Shown here: one piece after another, positions 8,201 to 17,600 of the stretch
How the letters are laid out: every line of letters begins with the position of its first letter
Numbering within the stretch: the stretch's first letter is position 1
NCBI GenBank assembly: GCA_024226515.1
Contig: JAAELQ010000265.1
Coordinates: 1 to 64,000, forward strand
Direction of reading: 5' to 3'
From: a bacterium
GTDB taxonomy: Bacteria > Acidobacteriota > Polarisedimenticolia > Polarisedimenticolales > Polarisedimenticolaceae
DNA length: 64,000 bases
Notes under the pieces: model-generated
Database searches by the model: none
What the model was told of the DNA's origin: nothing
What the model saw: only the letters and a program-made list of their open reading frames with translations
Made by a program: the position numbers and the translations under genes

Positions 8201-9143
8201 AGCTCATCCCCAACGGATCGCCGAGCCATCCCGTCAGCTCCTGATCGAACCAGCACCGCATGCGACCCCGCTGCGCAGTGGAGAAGTGTTCGTAGCAGCC
8301 GTCGGGGGCGTAGCCCATGTAGTTGGTGAAATCGGTGGGCGCCCAGGGCGAGCCCGAGCAAGGGTCGCTGCCCTGCGGGTCGCCGCAGGTGAGATTGGTC
8401 GGCGTGGGCGGCGTGTCGGCCGCAAGGTCGCCGGTCGTGTCCCCGGCGAATCCGCCGGCCTCCTCGTAGCAATCCGAGCAGTCCGCGACCTCGCTGACTC
8501 CGCGGTGCGTGTGCCACAGCCCGAGGTTGTGCCCTACCTCGTGAGTCAGCAGCGATCGCCCGGCACCGAAATGGACGACGCTCATGACGATTCCGCCACC
8601 CGCTTCGACAGCCCCGGTTCCCCAGGGAAAGGTCCCGTAGGAGAGTCCCAGAAGGCCCACGACCCAGATGTTGAGCTGCTCGTCCGGACGATCGGCGTAG
8701 AGCTGCTTCATCTCGGTGATCTGCTGGTTGTTCTCGGGGAACACGTACGTGCTGTCGTGGATGAACTCGGTCTCCGCGACGAACTGAATGCGCGACGGAA
8801 GGAAATCGGTGTTGAGCTGCTGGAGCTGCCCGTCGATTCCGAACTGCGTCGCGAGCGCGCCCGATCCGTCGTCCTCCGCGAGAATGTTGAACTTCAACCT
8901 CACGGTCCACAGTGGCGACGACTCGTCGGGAACCCACAGGTCTCGTACTTCCGGCAGGTCGCACGGACCCAGTGTCCCGCAACCCTGACCGGCGAACGCG
9001 TCCGCGGCGCGGGTGGCCGCCCAGCGCTCGTGGGTCTCGCACCAGTCGACGGCGTCGCTCGTTGCGACGGTCGACGTCAGCGTCACGAGGCAGACGGCGA
9101 CGGCTCGTAGGCCCAGACTCGCAATCCGCCGGACTCGATCCAC
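5268..9143 (-). CDS. Exported M43-type metalloprotease / di-heme DUF1111 / dockerin-like fusion
   Basis: A 1291-residue exported protein starting at GTG 9143 with a signal peptide (about 1-30). Residues 60-310 form a metzincin of the M43 (pappalysin/cytophagalysin) type: HEVGHNLGLWH (201-211) supplies the zinc ligands and NYMGY the Met-turn. Residues 425-600 look like a beta-sandwich binding domain. Residues 598-738 hold three cysteine-rich repeats. Residues about 740-1118 resemble the di-heme DUF1111 oxidoreductases, with heme motifs CAACH (787-791) and CSSCH (994-998). Residues 1118-1175 carry two calcium-loop repeats of dockerin type (DLDGDNDVDAAD and DVDQDGDVDDDD). Residues 1190-1291 are a C-terminal module seen in other exported proteins here. 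Heme attachment requires the periplasm or outside. A protease and a cytochrome-like domain in one chain is unusual. The end lies 4 bp from the convergent aminotransferase stop. Confidence 0.85.
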   Translation of the reverse strand: MDRVRRIASLGLRAVAVCLVTLTSTVATSDAVDWCETHERWAATRAADAFAGQGCGTLGPCDLPEVRDLWVPDESSPLWTVRLKFNILAEDDGSGALATQFGIDGQLQQLNTDFLPSRIQFVAETEFIHDSTYVFPENNQQITEMKQLYADRPDEQLNIWVVGLLGLSYGTFPWGTGAVEAGGGIVMSVVHFGAGRSLLTHEVGHNLGLWHTHRGVSEVADCSDCYEEAGGFAGDTTGDLAADTPPTPTNLTCGDPQGSDPCSGSPWAPTDFTNYMGYAPDGCYEHFSTAQRGRMRCWFDQELTGWLGDPLGMSFSYPQGLPVDVAPGQPHVFRLQLNGALGVVPLPGSAEMFVSIDGAAFTSVPATHLGDDLYELTLPAATVCGDTLEYYVTALSTAQQPFFDPPGAPVDAYAATASFGSRVLLQETFEGDVSGWTVIDDPSLTGGGWEQAAPEGTSVMGVAAAPDAPSAATRPNTLAFVTENGAPGAAANAADVDGGPTDLISPAIDLQGSDATITYSRWFYTDGDDKFTVWVTADGNDWQLVEALAGAHNSWQTATFKVSDLVSPSATVQVRFRAVDEPDNSITEAAIDLFRVDEFVCSACGSDIDCQGQLFCDGDEQCVGGFCFAGSNPCPGRFCNDLTDSCVDCFSSADCADALFCNGEEICDIDLCTPGGDPCPGAYCLEESDSCAECFVSADCDDGLFCNGVEACVGGGSCVPGPAPCPAVCDETSDSCIGNVIAQPSIGAPLPGLTPDEEDRFGAGKAAFEQVLDEAAGLGPAYNAASCAACHTTPVAGAWGTTPVTRFGLDGSPSVDPLTELGGPVLQTEALDPSCLETVPPQADVIVQRRPVAALGAGLVDALADDAIESRALNPPSGVSGRVHRVDVLEQPGPERVGRFGWKSEQATLLSMAAESALQHLGLSNRLLPQDLPPNGDVALLALCDGQADPEDGPDGDGFDFIDRVSDYLRYLAPPPQTPQSGMTGETFFALAGCSSCHAPLFTTPSDGSLPLALRDRTLKPYSDFLLHDMGTAADMMGQGDALDREMRTPPLWGLRWRETLWHDGRFGGSFADRVLAAIAAHDAPGSEAASSAQNFQSLPQSGRDATLVFLGSLGRAEFDLDGDNDVDAADHAALLGCFTGPGSFYSPNDACAVSDVDQDGDVDDDDLAVFELVAHAPSGEVPSGVASPPLRLEKLPGGDILLSWSSSCLSSDDDYAAYRGTLGQWGLHDPIVCSTGGSTAVALTPQAGDAYFVVVPSNGYREGSYGRDGAGLLRQVSPSACLPQSVEACP

Positions 9144-9266
9144 GCTGCACCGCCCTTCGGCACACTCGCTCCCTCGCCGACCCGGATGGTCGTCGAGCGG
9201 CCCTCACACGCTTATACGCAACTTGCGGCCGCCGGGCACGGAGGAATCGCAAACGCAGGCGGTCGG

Positions 9267-10124
9267 CTACTCGGCCAGCTTCTCGATCGCCCGCTCCAGC
9301 AGCACGTTGAACTCCTCGGGCTGCTCCAGCATGAGGAAGTGGCTGACGTCGTCCATCAGGTAGGCGTCGAAGTCGGCGTACTTGCGATTGACCTCGATCT
9401 CGGTGGCGTAGGGCCCGGCCGCGTTGATGCAGTGGATGGGGACACCCGCCGCGCTGAACGCCGCCGGAGCGTCCAGCTCCAGATAGCTTCTCAGCAACGA
9501 CGTGGCGATCGCCGGCTGCACCCTGCCCATGGTCTCCTGCACGAACGTCTTCGTCTCCGCGGCCCCGGGGTGGGCGGCGAAGAAGCCGTCGATGAACCCG
9601 GTCATCGTCGCCGGGTAATCTCTCTCGAACCTCTCGACGAAACGGTCGATCTGCTCGTCCGTGATGCTGAACTCCGCATTCTGCAGCGTGTCGACTCCGA
9701 TGATGCCGATCACGCGCCCTTTCGACTTCGGGGCCGCGGCCAGCGCCACGGCTCCGCCCATGGAGTGTCCGACGAGGATGACCCGTTTCAGGTCGAGAGC
9801 TTCGATCACCTCGACCACTCCGTCGGCCAGCCCGCTCACCGTCCACTCGCCGTTCTTGTCGGCGGACTCTCCGTGCCCCGCCAGGTCCACGCTCACGAGC
9901 TCGTACCGCCCCTCGAAGCGGGGGATCTGCTCCTTCCAGTGCGAGCGAGTGCAGGTCCAGCCGTGGACGAACACCAACGCCGGCTCCGCGCCCGCGTGAT
10001 GATCGACGGCCATGCCGGTCGTCTCGCGGACCTCCTGCGGAGTGGGAGCGGAAGCGCATCCCGCGGCGAACGCGAATGCGAGCAGTGCCGTGATCGTGAT
10101 CGTGATTCGGTGGTGCATCTTCAT
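9267..10124 (-). CDS. Alpha/beta hydrolase lipoprotein
   Basis: A 285-residue protein starting at ATG 10124, with a lipoprotein signal whose lipobox reads AAGC near residue 20, so it is probably membrane-anchored. The hydrolase fold shows the oxyanion segment LVFVHGWTCTRSHW, the nucleophile elbow GHSMGG, and a late catalytic His in DVSHF, followed by a short C-terminal helix. This matches serine hydrolases of the esterase or peroxidase-like branch. The open frame runs further upstream, but the lipoprotein signal and a GAGAGGA about a dozen bases before ATG 10124 fix the start. The substrate is unknown. Confidence 0.85.
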   Translation of the reverse strand: MKMHHRITITITALLAFAFAAGCASAPTPQEVRETTGMAVDHHAGAEPALVFVHGWTCTRSHWKEQIPRFEGRYELVSVDLAGHGESADKNGEWTVSGLADGVVEVIEALDLKRVILVGHSMGGAVALAAAPKSKGRVIGIIGVDTLQNAEFSITDEQIDRFVERFERDYPATMTGFIDGFFAAHPGAAETKTFVQETMGRVQPAIATSLLRSYLELDAPAAFSAAGVPIHCINAAGPYATEIEVNRKYADFDAYLMDDVSHFLMLEQPEEFNVLLERAIEKLAE

Positions 10125-10147
10125 CGCCGTGCGAAATCCTCTCGAGC

Positions 10148-11164
10148 CTACACGGTGGAGACGACGACCGACTGCGGCGTCGTCTCGGGCCGGTGCAGCT
10201 CGCTGCGCGAGAAGCCCGCGTCGGCAGCCATGCGCTGCAGCTCGCGGAAGGTGTAGGCGTCGCCCGAGGCGGTGGTGGCCAGCATCACCATCGAGAACGC
10301 CGCCTCCTCCGCCGGCGAGACGCGGTCCTCGTTGGGCACGAACTCCAGCGTCACGGCGCGGCCCCCGTCGTTCAGCGCGCCGCGCGCCTTGCGCAGCAGC
10401 TCGATGCACGTCGCCGCGTCGAAGTGGTGCAGGAAATTCGTCAGCAACACGACGTCGAATCCGTTTCCGAACTCCACGTCGAAGGCGTCGCCCTCGAGCG
10501 TCGTGTGCCGCTCGTCGACGCCGTGCAGCTTCGCGTTCTCGCTGGCGACCTCCAGGACGGCAGGCCAGTCCAGCGCGACGATCTCCGCCTTCGGGTGACG
10601 CTTCGCCACATGCACGCCGAAGATGCCGTGACCGGCTGCGACGTCCAGGACACGCAGCGGCCGGTCCGCGGAGTATTCACGAGTCACGAGCTCGCCGATG
10701 AACTCGGCCGAGGGTTGCATCACCGGCACCATACTGCGCGCGAAGTCGATCCAGAACGGGTGGTTCGGCTCCACCGTCCCCTGGCCCTCCAGCAACGTGC
10801 CGCCCTTGCGCACGATCCCCGCCACGTCGGCGAAGCTGTGGAAGGCCGTGCTCTCGAGCATGAACTTCCCGACCGCGCCGACGTACGCGGGCGATCCCTC
10901 GTCCAGGAACAGGGCGGCGTCGGCGCTCGCGCGGTACTCGCCGTCGTGTTTCTCGAGCAGGCCCTCGATCGTCAGGAAGTCGCACAGGATGCGCACACCG
11001 CGTTCGGCCGCTCCGACCCGGTCGGCCAACTCGGCCGCGCTCTTGCTCTCGGCTCCCAGCGCCGTGAACAGCCCCAGATCCAGGGCGCCCTTCAGCGCCT
11101 GCGAGCTGCGGTAGGCGTTGATCAGGCCGAAGATTCGCTCGGGTGTGGGTCGCTCCGTGCTCAT
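10148..11164 (-). CDS. SAM-dependent O-methyltransferase with N-terminal dimerisation domain
   Basis: A 338-residue class I methyltransferase of the plant-type / hydroxyneurosporene family. An N-terminal helical dimerisation domain (about 8-90, SSQALKGALDLGLF) precedes a Rossmann methyltransferase domain. SAM motif I reads VLDVAAGHGIFG, an acidic residue follows in IVALDWPAVL, and the later motif LLTNFLHHFD is typical. Start chosen at ATG 11164 because GGAGGAATC sits directly before it; the reading frame stays open to 11275 without a better site. Members methylate hydroxyl groups on small aromatic or isoprenoid compounds; the acceptor here is unknown. The gene lies alone between a hydrolase on the same strand and a divergent STAS-like gene. 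Confidence 0.85.
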   Translation of the reverse strand: MSTERPTPERIFGLINAYRSSQALKGALDLGLFTALGAESKSAAELADRVGAAERGVRILCDFLTIEGLLEKHDGEYRASADAALFLDEGSPAYVGAVGKFMLESTAFHSFADVAGIVRKGGTLLEGQGTVEPNHPFWIDFARSMVPVMQPSAEFIGELVTREYSADRPLRVLDVAAGHGIFGVHVAKRHPKAEIVALDWPAVLEVASENAKLHGVDERHTTLEGDAFDVEFGNGFDVVLLTNFLHHFDAATCIELLRKARGALNDGGRAVTLEFVPNEDRVSPAEEAAFSMVMLATTASGDAYTFRELQRMAADAGFSRSELHRPETTPQSVVVSTV

Positions 11165-11292
11165 GATTCCTCCATTGATGCCCGGAGAGAATACACAAGG
11201 AAACAAGCTCCGGGCGGCGCGTTGACGGATCTTGCAACCGAAGGACCGCTCTCCGGGTAGTATGGGGGCGGGCAACCCGGAGCGAGCACGTC

Positions 11293-11682
11293 ATGCAGCT
11301 GACCCTCGATCTGGACTCGATCGAAGGAGTGGCCGTCGGCACCGCCGCCGGCACGCTGAACCTCGACGACCTGAAGCGCGCGGTTACTACGATGTGGGAT
11401 GCCGTCGACGGGCCCGACCTGCGCATCCTGTGGGACATGCGCAATGCACGTTTCGAAGTCGATGCCGACGACGTCTTTTCCTTCGCCACGTTCGTGCGCG
11501 TCGCGGCCCCGTCGGTGCGGTTGAGGACTGCGCTGGTCTTCTCGACCGATCCGGAGTTCGGCCTGGGTCGGATGTTCGAGGTCTTCCGAGCTCAGGACAA
11601 CGCACAGACCGAGGTGTTCCGCGACATGGATCTCGCGTTGGCCTGGCTGCGCGAGCCCGTTGACGACGCCGGGTCACGGTAG
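11293..11682 (+). CDS. SpoIIAA/STAS-like small protein
   Basis: A 129-residue cytoplasmic protein without signal or membrane segment. Features such as ILWDMRNARF near the middle and MFEVFRAQDNAQTEVFRDMDLALAWL near the end resemble SpoIIAA-like (STAS-type) single-domain proteins, whose role is poorly known. GGAG lies about ten bases before the ATG. It is divergent from the methyltransferase gene, and its last 9 bp overlap the end of the giant exported gene on the other strand. Confidence 0.6.
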   Translation: MQLTLDLDSIEGVAVGTAAGTLNLDDLKRAVTTMWDAVDGPDLRILWDMRNARFEVDADDVFSFATFVRVAAPSVRLRTALVFSTDPEFGLGRMFEVFRAQDNAQTEVFRDMDLALAWLREPVDDAGSR

Positions 11683-14600
11683 CGGCAGGTTGACGTCGCG
11701 CAGCCATTCACCCCCCTCCCAGGTCTGCCAGCTTCCGCACGGAGTCAGCAGCGAGACCAGGTAGTAGAAACCCTCGCCTGCGGCCGGCGCTGCGGGCATC
11801 GCCAGCGTGTTGCCGGACACGCCGGAGCCGCTGTCGAGTACGGCGTAGCTGCCGACGGATGCCAGCGGTCCTCGCACCCAGCCGTGGTCGTAGGGCGTGG
11901 GCCAGTCCAGCAGCGTCTTGCTCGGCGCGAGAACGGTCTCGGGGAACGCCTGCTGCGACTGCGTCGGGTTGTAGAGCTGCCCGCAGTTGTCGCACGCGTC
12001 TCCCACGCCGTCGCCGTCGGTGTCGGCCTGACCGGGGTCGGCAGCGGCGGGACAGACGTCGCACACGTCGCCGACGCCGTCCCCGTCGCCGTCCTCCTGG
12101 CCCGGGTTCCACTTGAACGAGCAGTTGTCCAGGCTGTTGTCGACCGCGTCCTGGTCGACGTCGAAGTCGGTGCACTCGTCACCGACGCCGTCGTAGTCCA
12201 GGTCGAGCTGGTTCGGGTTGTAGTCCGCGGGGCAGTTGTCGCAGGAGTCGCCCCAGCCATCGTTGTCGGTGTCGATCGGGTCGTTGCACGGCCCGCGGCA
12301 CTTGCCCAGGCTGCCCGCGTCGAACAGCGCCTCGATCTCGTGCGCCGCCAGCGCGCGATCGAACAGCTCCACCTCGTCGATCCACCCCGTAAAGGCGTGC
12401 GCGTCCTGCCCCACGACCTGGCGGCCGATGCGCAGCGGTTCCGGGCTGTCGATGCTGCCGGATGGCGGCGTGAACGGGCCGGCCACGAGAGCTCCGTTGT
12501 CGTAGAACAGGACCTCGTGCGGTGCGGTCTCGCGCTCGACGGTGACCGCGACGTGGTGCCACTCTCCGTCGTCCACGTCGTGATTTGAGACAAAGACGTG
12601 CGTACTCGAGTCGTCGTTGCCCATGCCCAGTCTGAGCTTGCCGCTGCGCAGGAAGAAGTTGTAGCCCTCCGGTGTCCCGTCGGGGTGCATCTTGTCGACG
12701 ATCCGCTGAACCGGATCGCCCTCGCACTGGGGGGGGCGGCAGGTCTTGATCCAGGCGTCGATGCTGAAGCTGCCCTCGCCGAAGTTCAGCTCGTCGGCGT
12801 TCGCGACCTCGACGTAGTCGCCATCGTCCCTGAACTCGAGACACGACCGGACCACGCCCTGGTCCTGCTGCGGCGCACCGTGGATCGTGCCGTGGTTCAG
12901 GTTCAGCTCGTCGCGCGGCGGGCTGGAGTCGAGCGTCCACCACGCCGTCATGCCGTACGGCGGCGGCGTGCACGGGCACTTGCCCTTTTCGTCGGCGGCC
13001 CAGATGCCGACGACCTCGTCCTCGCTCAGCGCCCGCTGGAACAGCTCGACCTCGTCGATCTTGCCGTCGAAGAAGTCGCCGTCGGCCAGGTTGCTCCGTC
13101 CGATGTTCAGCGGCAGGGAATTGGCCAGGCTTCCGCTTCCGAGCTCGGGGCTGTCGAAGGAGAGCGGCACGCCGTTGACGTACAACGTGACCTCGAACGG
13201 GTCGCGCTCGACCGTCGCGGCGACGTGGTACCAGGAGTCGTAGAGTGGGAAACCGCCACTGTAGCTGCGCACCGTGCCGTCGGCCAAGGCCAGCGTCAAC
13301 AGACCCTGCGAGTCGAGGTACAGCGCGTAGCCGCGGAAGCCTCCACCGCTCGCCGGTGCCAGCTTGTCCACGATCCACATCGTCCGGCCCGCCCCGGCGC
13401 CGTCGGCCAGGATCCAGGCGTCGATCGTGAAGTCGCCCCCGTCGCCGCCGCCCGTGCCTTGGATGTCGAGCTCGTCCGCGTCCGCCACACGGACGAAGTC
13501 GTCGACGCCGTCGAAATCGGCCGCTCCGCCGACCTTGCCCAAGGTCGCCGAGGGCGACCCGAACACGTTGCCGGTGTGGCCGTGGATCACCTCCGTCGTC
13601 ACGGGAGGAATCCACATGTAGTCGCTGATCCAGATCGGCTCCAGTGGCCACCAGCCGACCATGTCGTCGGGCGGTTCGAAGCACTCGTCGCAGCCGACGA
13701 TGCAACCGATGGAGAGCGGATCCAGAACACCCGTCGTGACCGCGTAGGGACAGGTCGTCGCCCCGCACTCGACGTGCGTCACGACCGTCGACCCCGCCAG
13801 CTCGAACGGCCCGCAGTCCTCCGGGTCGCGCGTGATCTCGAAGCTGAAGACCGTCGTCTCTCCGGGCCCCACCCCGGGGGGGATCGACCACAGCAGTTGT
13901 CTCGGGCCCCCACCGATCTGGACGATCAGCGGCTCGACGGGGGAGAAGTTGCCCGGCGTCAACTCGGCGGGCACGATGATGCTGAGGTCGTCGTGGTCAC
14001 CGGTGGTACGCGTCCCGTTGTTGGTCAGCGTGACCGTCACGGTCTCGGTCTCGTCGCAGCCGGCGAATTCGTCGACGTCGACGTCGATGTCGATCGTTCC
14101 GGGCTCGGGTAGGCCGGCGGGGAGCAGCGTGACCTGCTTCGTGAGCGTCAGCGGATCGCCGCAGTAGCGGTTCGCGTTGAAGAAGACGTCGATGGGTTGC
14201 GGATTCGCGAGCTGGCCGCAGTTGGTCTGCACGTTGAACGTGAGCTCGTAGTACGAACTCGGCGGCATGCCGTCGAGTGGGACCTGTCCCTGGCCGTCGA
14301 TCTGGTAGTAGTACAGCGTGTTGAGGTCCCACTCTTCTTCCAGCGTCGGCAGCGCGGGCCCGCCGTGGTAGCTCAGCGTCGCGCCCTCGACGTGGTCCAC
14401 GCCCGCCGGCAGCGTCACCAGCACGAAGTTGCCGGCCAGCGGCAGCGTGCTGAGGCCGGTGCTCGAGACCTTGACCGTCACGGCCACGGAATCGCACAGC
14501 CCGGAGTTCGGAGGATCGATGCTCGGCTGGTGGACGAGCCACTCCACGTCGCGCGGCTGCACCGTCAGGTCGACCGGGTCCAGTTCGTCCTCGCACGGGT

Positions 14601-17600
14601 AGTCCTCGAGAGCACCCTCGCGCGCATCGCAGCCCCAGCCCGGCGTGAGGGTCAGGATGCGCTTGTTCTCGGGGTCGCAGACAAAGTCGGCGCACACCTC
14701 GAACCAGCGGATCTCCTTGTAGCCGAGCTCCGGCTCGGGCGGCTCGTACAGCTCGCCGAGTGTCCACGCTTCCGCACCCGTCCCCAGCTCGTCGCACGGC
14801 ACGGGTAGGCCGTCGGCGATCAGGGCCTCGACCTCGTCGGTCACGTCGTTGAACGTCAGCAGGTTGTTGCCTACCGATCGGTCCTGCGAGGAGGCGTGCA
14901 GGAAGATGTGCGGCGCGTGCGCCAGTCCGTTGTTCGGCACCTGGACGTGCCAGCAGATCTTCGACGTCGGGTCGGTTGCCTCGCACTTCGTGTCGGTCGG
15001 CAAGTTCCCGGTGTCCGGGTCCAGGAAGCGATACCAGGCTTCGTCGATGTCCCGGGTCTCGACCTGTGGGTTCGTCTTGTTGAAGTAGGTGGCCGTCCCC
15101 CGGATCGCCGGGTCGTTGCTCGACGCCACGTGCACGGCGTCCTCCACCTCGCAGGTGGTCTCCAGCGGGAGGTTCAGCTGCAGATGACTCGTCTCGTCGG
15201 GGTCGGAGAAGTCCGTGCCGAAGGGTGGATAGTATCTGTAGATCTCGAATATGTCCGGGGAGAGCAGGTCCGGACTCACGAGCAGCGGAGGAATGGCCGG
15301 CTCCTCGACGGGCGCGCCGGGTACTCCGGTGCGTTGGACCCACAGCTCGGCGGGCGGCGGATCGTAGCCGTATCCCAACGGTACATCGAGCTCCTGCGTC
15401 GTGACGCGGCCCAGATAGCGGTACTCGTTGTCGAAGTGCTGCGGCCCGACGCCGCGCGCCGATACCGCGAAGCGGTTGTCGAACGTCAGGTCCGTGTGGC
15501 ACTCCATGGCGAACCCGCACGGTTCTTCGATCCCGACGTCGCAATCGCCGGCGCCGTTGCACGGATTGCCGCTCCAGGCGCAACGGGCGCCGAGATCGTA
15601 TCCGCACGGCTCGCCGGCGCCGACGTCGCAGTCCTGGGGGGCCTGGCACGGCTTGCCGCTCCACAGGCAGCGGTCGCTCACGGCGGTGCCCACGTCCATC
15701 TCGTAGTCCCAGCCGACGAGGTTGAACATGCCCGGCAGCTCGTAGCACTTGTAGCGCACCGTGCCGTCGCAGTCTTCCTTGCAGGTGTCGCAGAGGTCGA
15801 CGCACTCCGGCCCCGTGCAGCACGTGACGTCCGGGTCGGGCAGGCAGGTCGTCGGGTCGCACGATCGGAACGGGGGCGGGCACACTGTGTCAGGGCAATT
15901 CACCGGGTCCGTCTCGAATCGGGCGTACTCTTCCAGGGCCACGTAGGCCAGGTTCCTCACCTTGACCTCTTCGACAAAACCGACATCGCTGATCTCGGGG
16001 ATCCCTGTCACCCGGTACCGCGTGCGGAACGTGATCAGGTCCCCGTGCCCGTAGCGATAGCCCGTGGGGACCTGCCGTGTCCCCGGGTACGCCGGCAGCT
16101 CCTCCTCGCTGAAGTCGTAGAACCACCAGTCGGTCAACACATTGGGGTCGCCCGGGATCGTGAACTTGTAGGGCGGGTCTCCGGAGGAGACGTCGGTCAG
16201 CTCGACTTCAGCGCCCAGAGCGACCAGCCGATTCGTAGGAGTGATGTGCTGGTAGTAGTAGCCGAACCGCGGCTCGAACGTACCCTGCGGGTGGTAGTAC
16301 GTCGCGAAGTTGATGTAGCTCTCGAGCGTGCCGACGAGCACGTCGCCCTCGATCGCCTTTTGTCGGTCGCCCGGTTCGAACGGCCCCGGCTCGGGGTCGC
16401 CGTCGTTGTCCGCGTCGGGGTCACCGAACGACGCGTCCTCGCGCTCCATGTGGAAGAACTCGGTGTACAGCGCCTTGCGCTGGCAGCCGGGGCACATCAC
16501 CGCGATGTCGCTGCCGACCTCGGATTCGGCCGGATAGCTGTTGTGGAAGTTGACCTCGAGGTCGCACGGCGGGGCGCACAACTCTTCGTCGCTGGTCGGG
16601 CTGTAGTAGACGCTGTGCTCGATCTTGCTGCTCTCCGGCGCGGGGCAGCAGCCCTTGACCTTGATCTCGAAGTGGGAGCCGTTGAGGTGCCTCCTGGCCC
16701 AGGGGTTGGACGAGTCCGGGAGCTCCGTGGAGAACTCGACGCCGGACGGGTCGAAAGAGAACTGGGCCTTGACGATCGCGGCGTAGCGGCAGTCCCCGCC
16801 CACCCCCAGGCAGTCGTTGTCGTTCAGGCACGGCGTCACCTCGTCGCTGCACAGGTAGGGCTGCCCCGGATTGCCCTGCGGCAGCTTGCAGATGTTTCCG
16901 CCGAGGACGTCGACGTTGTCGGGGTGCCACACGTGAGGATCGTTCGAAAGCGACGGGTTGTCCTTGTTGCTGACCAGCCGCAGGCACTCGCCCCTCGGCG
17001 CGCACAGCGGGTCGGGATCGCCCGGGTCGAACGGTTCGTAGTTCAGGCCGCGGTCCAGCCGGTAGACGACCTCGAGCGTCTGCGTGCCGTCGCCCTCGAG
17101 TGCCCACGTCGTGTTCTTGAACTTGATCCAGGCGCGATCGCCCTGGACCGGCGCCGGAGTGTTGTCTAGGGGGTCGCGCGCGTTCAGATCCTCCCCCCAG
17201 AGATAGGCCGATGTATGCGGCTTGTCCTTGGGTGGCGCAGGAGGGGGAGACGGCGGGATCGATTCCGTGGGTACCTGGAACTGCGCCACCATGGCGACGC
17301 TACCGGCCATCTGACGTACCACTGGATTCGCCTCGAGTTCCGAGCACGGGTCGTCCTTGTACCGGACCGTCATCTTGAAGCGGTCCTTGCGCAGGTAGGT
17401 GTGCCGCGCCTCGTCGCTCAGATTCGCGTTGTACGGGTCGGACGGGCAACAGGTGTTGGTCTTCCAGCGGATCTTCCACGGCTGACCGCCGGAGGGCGGA
17501 AGCTCCGGGACGGTCACGTCGACGTCGGCGCGGCGCCAGCCGGGCTGCGGGTCGCAGGGCCACCCGCTCAGCGACGACGTCACGGTCAGCCCGTTCGGGA

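Noticed and set aside
10125..10409. N-terminal extension of the hydrolase lipoprotein
   Set aside because: The lipoprotein signal starts at 10124; the extension lies antisense to the methyltransferase end.
12000..12280. Direct repeats possibly forming a tandem array
   Set aside because: They are the coding repeats of thrombospondin type 3 calcium loops, not a DNA-level element.
14896..17169. 757-codon plus-strand frame inside the giant exported gene
   Set aside because: Low-complexity shadow frame typical of GC-rich DNA; the minus-strand protein has a signal peptide, LamG and TSP3 motifs.
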